Assembly (NCBI GenBank): GCA_902493855.1
Contig: CABUQV010000008.1
Location: 20,512 to 84,511, forward strand
Direction: 5' to 3'
Origin: an uncultured Collinsella sp.
GTDB taxonomy: Bacteria > Actinomycetota > Coriobacteriia > Coriobacteriales > Coriobacteriaceae
Length of the DNA stretch: 64,000 bases
In this document: in pieces, positions 36,001-44,163 of the stretch
Numbering within the stretch: position 1 is the stretch's first letter
Layout of the letters: each line of letters begins with the position of its first letter
Position numbers and translations under genes: made by a program
Notes under the pieces: generated by a model
Databases searched by the model: none
What the model saw: the letters and a program-made list of their open reading frames with translations, nothing else
Told to the model about the DNA's origin: nothing

Positions 36001-36672
36001 CTCGGTCGCGGCCTTGCTTGCGCCCAGCGCCGCGCGATAGGCATCGGCAAGCGCCGAGGTGTCGGCCTGGCCGCGTGCCACGCGCACGTCGTCCATGCCG
36101 CCCGGCAGCTGGCTCGAGAGCTCCAGCAGCTCGCGCACCAGGCCCTTGATGGTGGTTCCGGCGCCAAAGGGGCCGCCCTCGCCCGCCATGGGGTACCAGG
36201 CGTAGAGGGCCTTGAGCGATGCCGCGAGCTTGGGGGCGGCATCGGGTGCCGTCGCGCGGGCCAGCACATGCTCAACAGCCTGGTCCATAAGCTCGTCGGT
36301 ATCGGTGAGCACCGTGAACTCGGGGTCGATGCCCAGCTCCAACGCGTGTGCGCGCAGGATACGCGAGCACATGCCGTGAATGGTCGAGATCCACGCATCG
36401 TCGACGGTCAGGGCCTCCTCGTCCATGCCCTCGTCGATAAGCGCACGGCGCACGCGGTCGCGAATCTCGGCCGCAGCATCCTTGGTAAAGGTGATGGCGA
36501 GCACCTGGTCCAGATGCTCAACGAACGGACCGGATTCGGGCGAGAGCGCGTAGACGATGCGGCGCGTGAGGGTAAAGGTCTTGCCCGAGCCGGCGCCCGC
36601 CGAGACAAACAGCGGACGGTCGAGCGTTTTGACGATCTGCAGCTGTTGCGGCATCAAAGTCGAAAGATCCAT
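33040..36672 (-). CDS. AddA-like UvrD-superfamily helicase-nuclease
   Basis: 1210 aa. Superfamily 1 helicase with Q-motif 'LMPQQLQIVKTLDRPLFVSA', Walker A 'AGAGSGKTFTLTRRI' (25-39), 'LAITFTKDAAAEIRDRV' (motif Ia), 'VMIDEFQDTDQMQ' (motif II), 'TVGDAQQSIYRFRGA' (motif III), 'MTVHASKGLEYPVVAVA' (motif V) and 'RARLLYVAMTRARELV' (motif VI). A RecB-type nuclease domain ends the protein: 'GSAFHAACQWLIEMGADV', 'AEGAIDALATDP...ALVIDYKTGG' (D-x(n)-DYK) and 'LQARVYADVL'. With the AddB-like partner encoded 3 nt upstream it should form the RecBCD-type exonuclease that processes double-strand breaks at Chi. The 3' end abuts the family A palindrome. Confidence 0.92.
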   Translation of the reverse strand: MDLSTLMPQQLQIVKTLDRPLFVSAGAGSGKTFTLTRRIVYALSPESGPFVEHLDQVLAITFTKDAAAEIRDRVRRALIDEGMDEEALTVDDAWISTIHGMCSRILRAHALELGIDPEFTVLTDTDELMDQAVEHVLARATAPDAAPKLAASLKALYAWYPMAGEGGPFGAGTTIKGLVRELLELSSQLPGGMDDVRVARGQADTSALADAYRAALGASKAATEKAQVALDAIDAFEASGKTMADAARLMMSCTMPRASKAFPKEQVELLKAEAADAFINILLACGGPALDALVGLARAVEAEYRALKADQSALDNNDLLRMAYEALRDYPAIRAAYEGRFKMVMIDEFQDTDQMQVDLIRYLTGAGERALCTVGDAQQSIYRFRGAEVEVFRRQERKVGSSAAPEATAVADAPAGELVKLVRNFRSHDEVLRYVARVFDGDDGGLMQGFLDLEASDGRKDTLVADASRRQALFVAGGSTQERTQAKARAIAERFRSLADAGQPQGGMVLLLGRMTNADVYAQAFRDQGLDCVIAGGSVFAQAAEVQTVRALVCALANPADTAQGLMPLLASPMFALGAQEFLALATKLDSETGETSRRNIDVGIMSDSDVPGLQGLPLVTRAREVLRYALRRVGRDSFAAIARDVVNASGWFVRLAQRGPEGKAIAANVLKALDAVAEAEAEFGNSPRSIALAFDRFLAGKEAPGALNEEGDGAVRIMTVHASKGLEYPVVAVAECFGVRKSSGAAQMGRVEGGAQVVALPARFDGVKLADGTFVKGDDVKKQFEHAFKGKGTSLWLPPELMEDVCATGSPAEAFAHLRNDDLRLSLEERARLLYVAMTRARELVILAMDAGVSRSKVTAPTFDVETDLTYDVLRRILSTDALDMPQLDADRLVFDNSQPGDYELISLSDFTFGEQAFEANASLDAEGRLVRGDAGAEGAGADARAAVPGPADPKPDSFELVYPQAVGVRMGICPYPMRDSYSYSSIAAALHAETEDRAAETRVPMDEAGDDAESDGSEMTDADVAAVEPAGNPMALGSAFHAACQWLIEMGADVLPAERADALARLWHLTPEQRERFDAALDRWLKSAVRAELFAWPCVRAEVPFFSLGCEDEDIARYGAYAEGAIDALATDPADPSRALVIDYKTGGTPDETPEQLREKHALQARVYADVLHKAGFEAMTVKFVRVEQPDPTIFVEPAEPQVVTYNL

Positions 36673-36675
36673 GGT

Positions 36676-39600
36676 CTACACGTCCCTCCTTACAAACGTT
36701 CCTTCGTGGTTATACGAGCAGCGCGCATGCGCGGCCTGAGCCGACGCCGGGTCGACGGCGGCAACGTTGCCCGCCTCGAGCTCGCGCAGGCGCTCGGCGA
36801 TGCCGGCCTCCACGCGATCGAGCAGCGCATCGAAGTCCATGTTGCCGCCCTCACCGGGAAAGCCCTTCTTAAGCCCCGGGATGCGGCCGTCACCACGCTC
36901 CTCCTCAAGCAGCTCGGCACTCGCGGCGCCTCGCAGCGCCGGTTTGCCGCCCTTGGTCGAAAAATAGAGCGCCGCGCGGGTATCCAGATCCAGCGCCCGG
37001 CGCATGGCCTGCGCATAGATAAGTGTCTGGGTATGGGGCGGTAGCCACCGCGGGTCGTCGATGGCGGCCTCGCCCGATTCCTCGTCGCGCACCGTGGGGT
37101 CGGCGAGTTTAAACTCCTCAACGCCCGTGCGGTGCTTGTAGTCGATCACCACGGCGCGGTTCTCGGCATCCACGTCCACACGGTCGATGCGCCCGCCGAG
37201 CGGCCAACCGGCATACTCAACCTTGAGCTCGTTGAAGGCGAACTCCAGGTAGCGCGGGGCAAAGGGGGCAAGCGCCTCGGACTCGTAGGCTAGCACGCCC
37301 TCCAACTGCGGCAAGATCTCGGCAACCTGGCGCTCCTCCACTGCAGAGAGCGGCACCAGCGGACCCTCCGTGCCGCGCTTGCCGGCGTGCTCGGTCAACG
37401 TCTCGTCAAAGACCTCGCGCAGCAGCTCCTGAGCGCGCGGCAGATTCTCGGGCGTCACGCGCTCCATGCCCTCCTGGGGCAGGCGGGCATGCAGGTGCTC
37501 CAGCACGTCGTGGACAAAGTTGCCCTTCTCCATGTTGCCAAAGCCCGCATCGATGGACTGGGGCTTCACGCGATACGACACGAACCAGCACAGCGGGCAC
37601 GTCGAATACGCCTCAATCTGCGAGGCGGACGTCAGACGCGGCACGAGCGGTGCGTTCTCGCCCTCGCCATCGCGGCGACGCAGGACCAGGTACGGCACAG
37701 CCGCCTCACTCAAATGCTGAGGAGCCTCGCATGCGACGCGCTTGCACTCGATGCCCTCGCCGGCCGCTGGATCAAAATCGGCGACGATACCGCCCTCGCC
37801 CACGCACGCAACCTTGGCGGCGCCAGTGGCCTCGGCGCGCGCCCGCAGCTCGGTCCACACGGCAGCCGGGTAGCACTCGCGCGCCTGGCAATCGTGCGTC
37901 ACGCGGGCAAGCGCAACCGGACCGCGCGCGGCCTGCATCGCGCGGCCAAAGCGCACGCGCAACAAGGCGGCAGGCTCAAGCGTCACACCGCTGCGATCTA
38001 ACTCGGCCGTCAGCGTGGCCAGCGGGCCCTCCTCATGTGAGAGCGGATAACTGTCCAGGTCGACGTCGGCAAACAGCACGGCATCGTAGCTGGCGGGGCG
38101 CAGGGCTGCCGCATCGACAAGCGACGCAAAGCGCACCTGGGCACGCGGCGTGCGGTCGACCTCGTAGGTCTCGTAATCGTATGCGGTGCTGCGCTTGTCC
38201 ACCTTGGTACGAACGCCGTCGAGCACGGGCACGGTCGCCGCCTGCGACACGTCGAGCGCGCGGGCGTCGTTCATAAGGATGTCGATGGCATGTCGCAGCA
38301 GGGCGGTCTCCGCCTGGCGACGAGCCTGACCGTCAAGGCCTCCAAAGGCGCGATCGGGCAACGCCTCGGCGACGGCGAGCATTGCCTTGAGCGCCGTCAC
38401 GGGTTTGTCGCGCCACAGCGCCTGGAACACGTCCGAGACCACGCACGGCACGTTCTTAAACCAGTTATCATCACTGGCGGCCTTGCGCGTGCCCCTGACC
38501 TGGCCCTGCACGCTCTGCAGCAGGCTTTTGACGGCCGTGGTGGTCTTGCCGCGCGACAGGCGCATGTTCTTGTCGAAGGTGCGCGCGCTGGCGGCATCGG
38601 CACCCGAAAGCGGACTGTAAATCCAGTCGGTAAGCTCCGGCGCGGGCCACCACTCGGTCTTGGAGGCGGTGCCCTCGTCGGCGGCCTTCATGCGCTCGAT
38701 TAGATTGGCGAGCGCCGTGAACTGCCTGCCCGCGATGGATTGGGAAAACGCCGTGAACTCGGTTGTCTCAGCAGCGATGTGGCGCGCCGCCAAACGGGCA
38801 GCGAGTTCACCGAACAGCTGGGGCGCCCGGGCAGACACCACGAGCACGCGCACGGGGTCCGCGGACGCCGTGACACCGCCGTCGACCGCGGCGTCCTCAC
38901 ACGTTTTTACCAGCTCATCGATTGCATCCACATAGGCGTGGGCGCGGGCGTGAGGGCCGGCAACCTCTACAAAGGTAGGCTGAGCGGCAGACTTGGAGGC
39001 AGTCTGGGGCGCAGCAGCACCCTCCTCCAGCGGCGCGACCTCAAACAGCACGCCGCGGGCATCAAAGGCGGCAGCAAGTTCCTCGCGCATTGCCGCCTGC
39101 TCGCGGGCAAGCAGCACAACGACCTCTCCCCCATTGTTCGCCACGGCCGACAACAGCTCGAGCAGGCCGTGCGTAAACGATGCGGTGCCGCGCACACATA
39201 CCGCGCGGGCGCACGCCGGAAGGTTGCCGGCCAGCACCTCGGCCATAAGGTCAGCCGCCTCGCAGGGCTCGACCATGTCTCGACGGTCCAAGCCGCTCGC
39301 ATAGGCACTCAACAGCTCGAACACGCGAGCCTCGGCGTCGCTCTTGGGATCGGGCTGGCAAACGTCGCCGCAGCAGCGCTCGGCACCCGTTCCCGCTACG
39401 CCCGGCAGCACATCGCGGGCCATGCGCGCAAGCATGCGTACCGTGCCCTGACTGCGAGAAAGCGGCTGCAGGTCGGCATCGTCGCGACGGGCGATCATGT
39501 CCGAGAACAGCATCTGGCGTTGCATGTTGTCGACAAAGCTGCGGCCATCGCCCATAAGCTCCCACAGCGAACGAAGCCACGACGCGGGGGTTTTGTAGTC

Positions 39601-39774
39601 AACGCCCAGCGAGGCGCCAGCAACCGCAGCATCGTGACGGCACACGTCGAGCTCGGCAAACGAGGGCGCCAGCAAAACGGCACGCCCGTGGCGGGCAACC
39701 AGGTCGGCGAGCAACGCCGCCTCGGCATCGCTCAAGTCCGTACCGGTATTGGTGGTATAGATTCGAACAGGCAT
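36676..39774 (-). CDS. AddB-like nuclease subunit without an obvious Walker A
   Basis: 1032 aa. ATG 39774 with GGAGG only 3 nt upstream. The N-terminus 'MPVRIYTTNTGTDLSDAEAA' lacks the GKS P-loop of Bacillus AddB, so the inactivated-helicase part seems to be a scaffold. The C-terminal third is a PD-(D/E)XK nuclease: 'YSTCPLCWFVSYRVKPQ' (first cluster Cys), 'GNFVHDVLEHLH', 'GGRIDRVDVDAENRAVVIDYKH' (shown as GGRIDRVDVD ... AVVIDYKH) and a final 'ARCSYNHEGTFVRRDV'. The usual iron-sulfur staple needs three Cys near the end; here only one is seen, so the cluster may be incomplete or use CPLC. It is immediately upstream of, and surely works with, the AddA-like subunit. Confidence 0.82.
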   Translation of the reverse strand: MPVRIYTTNTGTDLSDAEAALLADLVARHGRAVLLAPSFAELDVCRHDAAVAGASLGVDYKTPASWLRSLWELMGDGRSFVDNMQRQMLFSDMIARRDDADLQPLSRSQGTVRMLARMARDVLPGVAGTGAERCCGDVCQPDPKSDAEARVFELLSAYASGLDRRDMVEPCEAADLMAEVLAGNLPACARAVCVRGTASFTHGLLELLSAVANNGGEVVVLLAREQAAMREELAAAFDARGVLFEVAPLEEGAAAPQTASKSAAQPTFVEVAGPHARAHAYVDAIDELVKTCEDAAVDGGVTASADPVRVLVVSARAPQLFGELAARLAARHIAAETTEFTAFSQSIAGRQFTALANLIERMKAADEGTASKTEWWPAPELTDWIYSPLSGADAASARTFDKNMRLSRGKTTTAVKSLLQSVQGQVRGTRKAASDDNWFKNVPCVVSDVFQALWRDKPVTALKAMLAVAEALPDRAFGGLDGQARRQAETALLRHAIDILMNDARALDVSQAATVPVLDGVRTKVDKRSTAYDYETYEVDRTPRAQVRFASLVDAAALRPASYDAVLFADVDLDSYPLSHEEGPLATLTAELDRSGVTLEPAALLRVRFGRAMQAARGPVALARVTHDCQARECYPAAVWTELRARAEATGAAKVACVGEGGIVADFDPAAGEGIECKRVACEAPQHLSEAAVPYLVLRRRDGEGENAPLVPRLTSASQIEAYSTCPLCWFVSYRVKPQSIDAGFGNMEKGNFVHDVLEHLHARLPQEGMERVTPENLPRAQELLREVFDETLTEHAGKRGTEGPLVPLSAVEERQVAEILPQLEGVLAYESEALAPFAPRYLEFAFNELKVEYAGWPLGGRIDRVDVDAENRAVVIDYKHRTGVEEFKLADPTVRDEESGEAAIDDPRWLPPHTQTLIYAQAMRRALDLDTRAALYFSTKGGKPALRGAASAELLEEERGDGRIPGLKKGFPGEGGNMDFDALLDRVEAGIAERLRELEAGNVAAVDPASAQAAHARCSYNHEGTFVRRDV

Positions 39775-39856
39775 GGTCCTCCACTCAAACCGTTCGCAAT
39801 AATCAATGCATCCATCCTACCCGCCCACGCGGACAGATTTGCCCCGCGCCAACAGA

Positions 39857-39944
39857 TTTGATCCCTTGGGGACGGAGGAAAACGGATCACCCAGGGGGTC
39901 GGCCTAACCCGTGATCCGTTTTCCTCCGTCCCCAAGGAATCAAA
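39857..39944. repeat. 34-bp-arm intergenic palindrome (family B)
   Basis: Arms 39857-39890 and 39911-39944 match at 33 of 34 positions; the core is CTTGGGGACGGAGGAAAACG. The 20-nt loop is GC-rich. The right arm merges with the yerC terminator at 39942-39969. Confidence 0.85.
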
Positions 39945-39969
39945 AAACCGCCCCCGGAGGAGCGGTTTT
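39942..39969 (-). terminator. Rho-independent terminator of the YerC-like gene
   Basis: Minus strand AAAACCGC / GCGGTTTT with a GC-rich 10-nt loop and TTTTTT at the 3' side, 24 nt after the stop. Confidence 0.82.
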
Positions 39970-39992
39970 GCACAATTCGTTTTTGGCGCAGC

Positions 39993-40292
39993 TTACTCGC
40001 CATCCTCCAACTTAATGAGGATCTTGCGGTAGCCACCGTACTCGCCGTTCAGCGCCTTTGAAACGCGGCTCACCGTGGTGGACGAAGCGCCGGTACGGGC
40101 CTGAACCTCAACATAAGGCTCGCCCTCGTCCAAATAGCGCGCAACCTGCAAACGCTGAGAAAGATCGCAAATCTCGCGCGGCGTGCAGATATCGGTCAAA
40201 AACGCTTGGATATCCTTCTCGTCGTCCAAAAGGCTAAATGCGTGGACCAGCTGCTTGACATCAGGCTTGTCAAACATGTTCTCGATATTCAT
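39993..40292 (-). CDS. YerC/YecD-family TrpR-like transcriptional regulator
   Basis: 99 aa, normal length. The TrpR-like fold is recognised from 'DIQAFLTDICTPREICDLSQRLQVARYL' (in pieces: FLTDICTPREI, DLSQRLQVARYL) followed by the HTH 'YVEVQARTGASSTTVSRVSKALNGE'. The family binds DNA, but its ligand and targets are mostly unknown; in some Firmicutes the gene sits with purine or pcrA genes. Here it is upstream of the AddAB-like pair but separated by its terminator and a palindrome, so it is monocistronic. Confidence 0.93.
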   Translation of the reverse strand: MNIENMFDKPDVKQLVHAFSLLDDEKDIQAFLTDICTPREICDLSQRLQVARYLDEGEPYVEVQARTGASSTTVSRVSKALNGEYGGYRKILIKLEDGE

Positions 40293-40616
40293 CGATCACC
40301 GCCAAACCCGCCAAAAGGCATCGAAGTTGATACTGACATCGGGCATCGTTCGCCCGTTCTATGCAATAGGGCAACGCCTGTGGCTTTTGCCCGTAGCAGT
40401 GTAGCACACCACCAAACTAAAGCGACAAGACTCTCTGCCAGCGGCGCGTTTTTCAGGACGAACGCCGTTTAGAAACCGTATGCGCACGTAAGCTCCACGA
40501 ATATTTGAGACAATGGGCGCCCAAACACCGCGGCGCGCCCGCGCAACCATCCAGGTCGCCGCCGTAAGCCGCTTCACGCGACGCCAGCAATCCCGGCGCA
40601 AGAAAGGATTCACGCC
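40293..40616. other. Divergent promoter region between the YerC-like and holin-like genes
   Basis: 324 bp with no gene. It should hold two divergent promoters; I see only weak hexamers (minus-strand CTACAC near 40394-40399 with TTGTCG upstream) and no repeat or stable hairpin. Confidence 0.4.
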
Positions 40617-40982
40617 ATGCGCTTTATGCTTAACTGGCTCTTCACCTCGATCGCCATCGCGATCGCCACGTTCCTCGTCCCCGGTATCCAACCCTTCGGC
40701 TTTGCCGAGACCTGGGTCTGCTTTGCCTTTGTGGGACTGTTCCTGAACATTGTCGATTCGTTCGTCAAACCGTTCCTCACGGTCATCTCGCTGCCGCTCA
40801 CGATCATTACGCTGGGCATTTTCCAGCTTGTCGTCAACAGCTTTATGCTTGAGCTCGCGAGTTACCTGTCGGTCAACCTGCTGGGCGTCGGCATCTCCAT
40901 CGCCAGCTTTGGATCGGCCTTTATGGGCAGCATCCTGGTGTCCATCACGCGCAGCATCCTCGACAGCATCGCCGAGGACTAA
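40617..40982 (+). CDS. YvlD-type 'phage holin family 4' small membrane protein
   Basis: 121 aa with four membrane segments ('WLFTSIAIAIATFLVPGI', 'WVCFAFVGLFLNIVDSF', 'LTVISLPLTIITLGIFQLV', 'GISIASFGSAFMGSILVSI'). The central 'LPLTIITLGIFQLVVNSFML' is the signature of the Phage_holin_4_2/YvlD family. AAAGGA lies 8 nt before the ATG. Despite the name these chromosomal proteins are mostly unrelated to phage lysis; a role in envelope stress has been suggested. No phage gene lies nearby. Monocistronic with a strong terminator. Confidence 0.92.
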   Translation: MRFMLNWLFTSIAIAIATFLVPGIQPFGFAETWVCFAFVGLFLNIVDSFVKPFLTVISLPLTIITLGIFQLVVNSFMLELASYLSVNLLGVGISIASFGSAFMGSILVSITRSILDSIAED

Positions 40983-41023
40983 AACGGCCATTCCGGCCGT
41001 GTCCGTCTCAACAGCCCAAAACG

Positions 41024-41058
41024 AAGGCCGCCCATCGCAAAAATGGGCGGCCTTCTTA
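41024..41058 (+). terminator. Rho-independent terminator of the holin-like gene
   Basis: Perfect 12-bp stem AAGGCCGCCCAT / ATGGGCGGCCTT, 7-nt loop, then CTTATTTG. Confidence 0.9.
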
Positions 41059-41124
41059 TTTGCCAAGTCTCAAAGGGCGAGAAAATCTACCATTTCTACC
41101 CCGTCCCCAAATGGCAGGTGTGGG

Positions 41125-41553
41125 TTAGATGACGTAGTCGTAGCCATGGTTGGGAGCGACAAGTTGATCGAGTGTCACACCGTCGAGGTAGTCGTTGATG
41201 AGCTTGTCCAGGTTCTTCCACACGTCGAGCGTGGGGCACTCATCCGAGCGTGAGCAGCCCTTGCAGTCGCCATCCAGGCATGCAACCGGTGCCAGACTGC
41301 CCTCGGTCAGGCGCAGGATCTCGCCCACCGTGTACTGCTCGGGCGGGCGCGTGAGCACGTAGCCGCCGCCCTTGCCGCGCATGCCCGAAAGCATGTTGGC
41401 GCGCACGAGCGTAGCCAAGATGTTCTCGAGATATTTCTCGGAAATCCCCTGTCGCGCCGCGATCTCTTTGAGCGGGATGCGACCGGCCGCCTGGTGCTCG
41501 GCCAGATCGACCATAACGCGCAGGGCATATCTGCCCTTTGTAGAAACCAACAT
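41125..41553 (-). CDS. Rrf2-family transcriptional regulator with four-cysteine cluster site
   Basis: 142 aa. The winged HTH 'MLVSTKGRYALRVMVDLAEH' and 'IAARQGISEKYLENILATLVRANML' leads into the Gly-rich wing 'SGMRGKGGGYVLTRP'. Cys92, Cys97, Cys100 and Cys106 (CLDGDCKGCSRSDEC) could bind an iron-sulfur cluster as in IscR or act as a thiol sensor; CymR-type cysteine regulators lack this set. It is divergent from cysK, and the cysK promoter carries a perfect dyad over its -10, so control of cysteine synthesis by redox or iron-sulfur status is likely. That link is inference. Confidence 0.93.
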   Translation of the reverse strand: MLVSTKGRYALRVMVDLAEHQAAGRIPLKEIAARQGISEKYLENILATLVRANMLSGMRGKGGGYVLTRPPEQYTVGEILRLTEGSLAPVACLDGDCKGCSRSDECPTLDVWKNLDKLINDYLDGVTLDQLVAPNHGYDYVI

Positions 41554-41670
41554 GTATAGTGCTGCCTTTCGGTCATTTAGTCCGTAGAAATTCTAGCCGA
41601 AAAATTGGTTTTGAAAATACCCGTTCCGGTCAAGATGGTTAATCAGCTCGTAATAATCTTCTATTTCCTA

Positions 41671-41699
41671 TTGCATTACTAGGCTTTAGTGTCTAGTAT
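41671..41699 (+). promoter_or_regulatory. cysK promoter with overlapping operator dyad
   Basis: A -35 TTGCAT (41671-41676), 17-nt spacer and -10 TAGTAT (41694-41699). A perfect dyad TACTAG-N10-CTAGTA (41677-41698) fills the spacer and overlaps the -10, as expected for a repressor site, probably of the divergent Rrf2 protein. Between here and the ATG a leader hairpin CAGCTAAAC (41709-41717) / GTTTAGCTG (41740-41748) encloses AACC-TATAA-GGTT. Confidence 0.6.
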
Positions 41700-41806
41700 G
41701 CTTCCCAACAGCTAAACGAACAACCTATAAGGTTTATGGGTTTAGCTGCTACACGCACCGTGAAACCACACGGCAACCAGCAACTTGAACACTTTGGAGG
41801 TTCACC

Positions 41807-42745
<939 letters not shown>

Positions 42746-42858
42746 GGGCCCGTCACTTGTCGATAGGCCCATGGCATGCCGGCCTATCCTCTCTTCTGGC
42801 TGCCTGAGCCCATCTCGTTAGGGTGTCCCACGAGACGTCCGAACTTGCTACAATGTCT

Positions 42859-42897
42859 GCGGCGCGGAACCAGCCTCCCGCGCCGCTTTTCTTTTTT
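42859..42897 (+). terminator. Rho-independent terminator between cysK and mnmA
   Basis: Stem GCGGCGCGG / CCGCGCCGC, 10-nt loop, followed by TTTTCTTTTTT. TGCTACAAT just before it (42846-42854) looks like an extended -10 but would start transcription inside the stem. Confidence 0.85.
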
Positions 42898-42926
42898 GGC
42901 CACATGCCACCAAGGAGAACCTCCCC

Positions 42927-44027
42927 ATGCACAACAAGCGCGTGCTCGTCGCCATGAGCGGCGGCGTCGATTCTAGCGTGACCGCGTACCTGCTCAAAAG
43001 CCAGGGCTACGAATGCGTCGGCGCCACCATGCGCCTCACCTGCCCCGCGCCCGACCCCGCCACGGGCACGAGTAAGGTCGACCGCGACATCGCCGATGCA
43101 AAGGCCGTCGCCGAGCGCCTGGGGATACCCCACCATGTGCTCGACCTGCAGCAGACCTTCGACCACAGTGTTATCGAGCGTTTTGTGAACGCCTACCAGG
43201 AGGGGCTGACGCCCAACCCGTGCATCATCTGCAACCGCCACATTAAGTTTGGCGCGTTGCTCGATGCGGCGCTGGACATGGGCTGCGACTACATCGCAAC
43301 GGGACATTACGCCAAAACGAGCCAGGCGCCCGACGGCACCTGGCAGCTGCATCGCGGCGAGGACCCCAAAAAGGACCAGAGTTACTTTTTGTATTCGCTC
43401 ACGCAAGAGCGCCTGGCACGCACAATCTTTCCGCTGGCAGGCCTGAACAAGGAGCGCGACGTGCGCCGCATTGCCGCCGAGCAGGACTTCATCAACGCCA
43501 AGAAGGCCGAAAGCGAGGACATCTGCTTTATTCCAGACGGTGACTACGCGGGCTATATCGAGCGCCGCTGCGGACATCCCGCTGCACCGGGCGACATTGT
43601 GTGGCGCGACGGCAGCGTGGTCGGACGCCATAACGGCGCGTTGCGCTATACCATCGGCCAGCGCAAGGGCTTGGGCGTCGCGATGGCGCATCCCGTGTAT
43701 GTGACGGGCGTCGATGCCGCCAACAACACCGTGCATCTGGGCGAGGCCGAGGACCTAACGGCCACAGCACTCACGGCCGACGACTGGATCTGGAGCGCGC
43801 CGGACGCACGCATGGAGGCCGAGCTCGATGCCGGCGGCATTCGCGTAGGCGCCAAGTACCGCTACCGTCAGAAAGACCAGGCAGCGACCCTTACGCGTGA
43901 CGAAGACGGGCAAATGCTGCTAACTTTTGACGAGCCACAACGAGCCATCGCCCCCGGACAGGCCGTTGTGGTCTACCGCGGCGACGTCGTCCTGGGCGGC
44001 GGCACCGTGACCGGCGCACTTAAGTAG
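42927..44027 (+). CDS. mnmA: tRNA-specific 2-thiouridylase
   Basis: 366 aa. PP-loop 'AMSGGVDSSVTAYLL' at the N-terminus, catalytic Cys in 'PNPCIICNRHIKFGALLD' and second Cys in 'AESEDICFIPDGDY', with 'GHYAKTS', 'KDQSYFLYSLTQERLA' and 'YTIGQRKGLGV' typical of the family. It thiolates U34 of Lys, Glu and Gln tRNAs using sulfur relayed from a cysteine desulfurase, which is not encoded in this window. The location after cysK ties it to cysteine and sulfur supply. AAGGAG precedes the ATG. Confidence 0.97.
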   Translation: MHNKRVLVAMSGGVDSSVTAYLLKSQGYECVGATMRLTCPAPDPATGTSKVDRDIADAKAVAERLGIPHHVLDLQQTFDHSVIERFVNAYQEGLTPNPCIICNRHIKFGALLDAALDMGCDYIATGHYAKTSQAPDGTWQLHRGEDPKKDQSYFLYSLTQERLARTIFPLAGLNKERDVRRIAAEQDFINAKKAESEDICFIPDGDYAGYIERRCGHPAAPGDIVWRDGSVVGRHNGALRYTIGQRKGLGVAMAHPVYVTGVDAANNTVHLGEAEDLTATALTADDWIWSAPDARMEAELDAGGIRVGAKYRYRQKDQAATLTRDEDGQMLLTFDEPQRAIAPGQAVVVYRGDVVLGGGTVTGALK

Positions 44028-44045
44028 CCCCATCCCCTTCATAAA

Positions 44046-44108
44046 TTGCGGTGAAATAGGGACTGTTTAAGCGTTTAAAACCGCCAAACAGTCCCTATTT
44101 CACCGCAA
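44046..44108. repeat. 23-bp-arm intergenic palindrome (family A, copy 2)
   Basis: TTGCGGTGAAATAGGGACTG plus TTT at 44046-44068 and its perfect complement at 44086-44108, 17-nt loop. The outer 14 bases match the palindrome at 32965-33027 except for one base. Just beyond, a 9-bp stem CGGCCTCGG / CCGAGGCCG (44120-44155) may end the leftward M42 gene. Confidence 0.85.
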
Positions 44109-44163
44109 CTTAGAGAGGACGGCCTCGGTCGGTACTGCCGTATCAGCCGAGGCCGCTGCATCG

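Noticed and set aside
40617..40982. Prophage, because of the holin-family name
   Set aside because: YvlD-type proteins are chromosomal; no integrase, capsid or lysin gene is near.
42846..42854. Extended -10 promoter for mnmA
   Set aside because: Transcription would begin inside the stem of the cysK terminator, and no -35 is visible; treated as coincidence.
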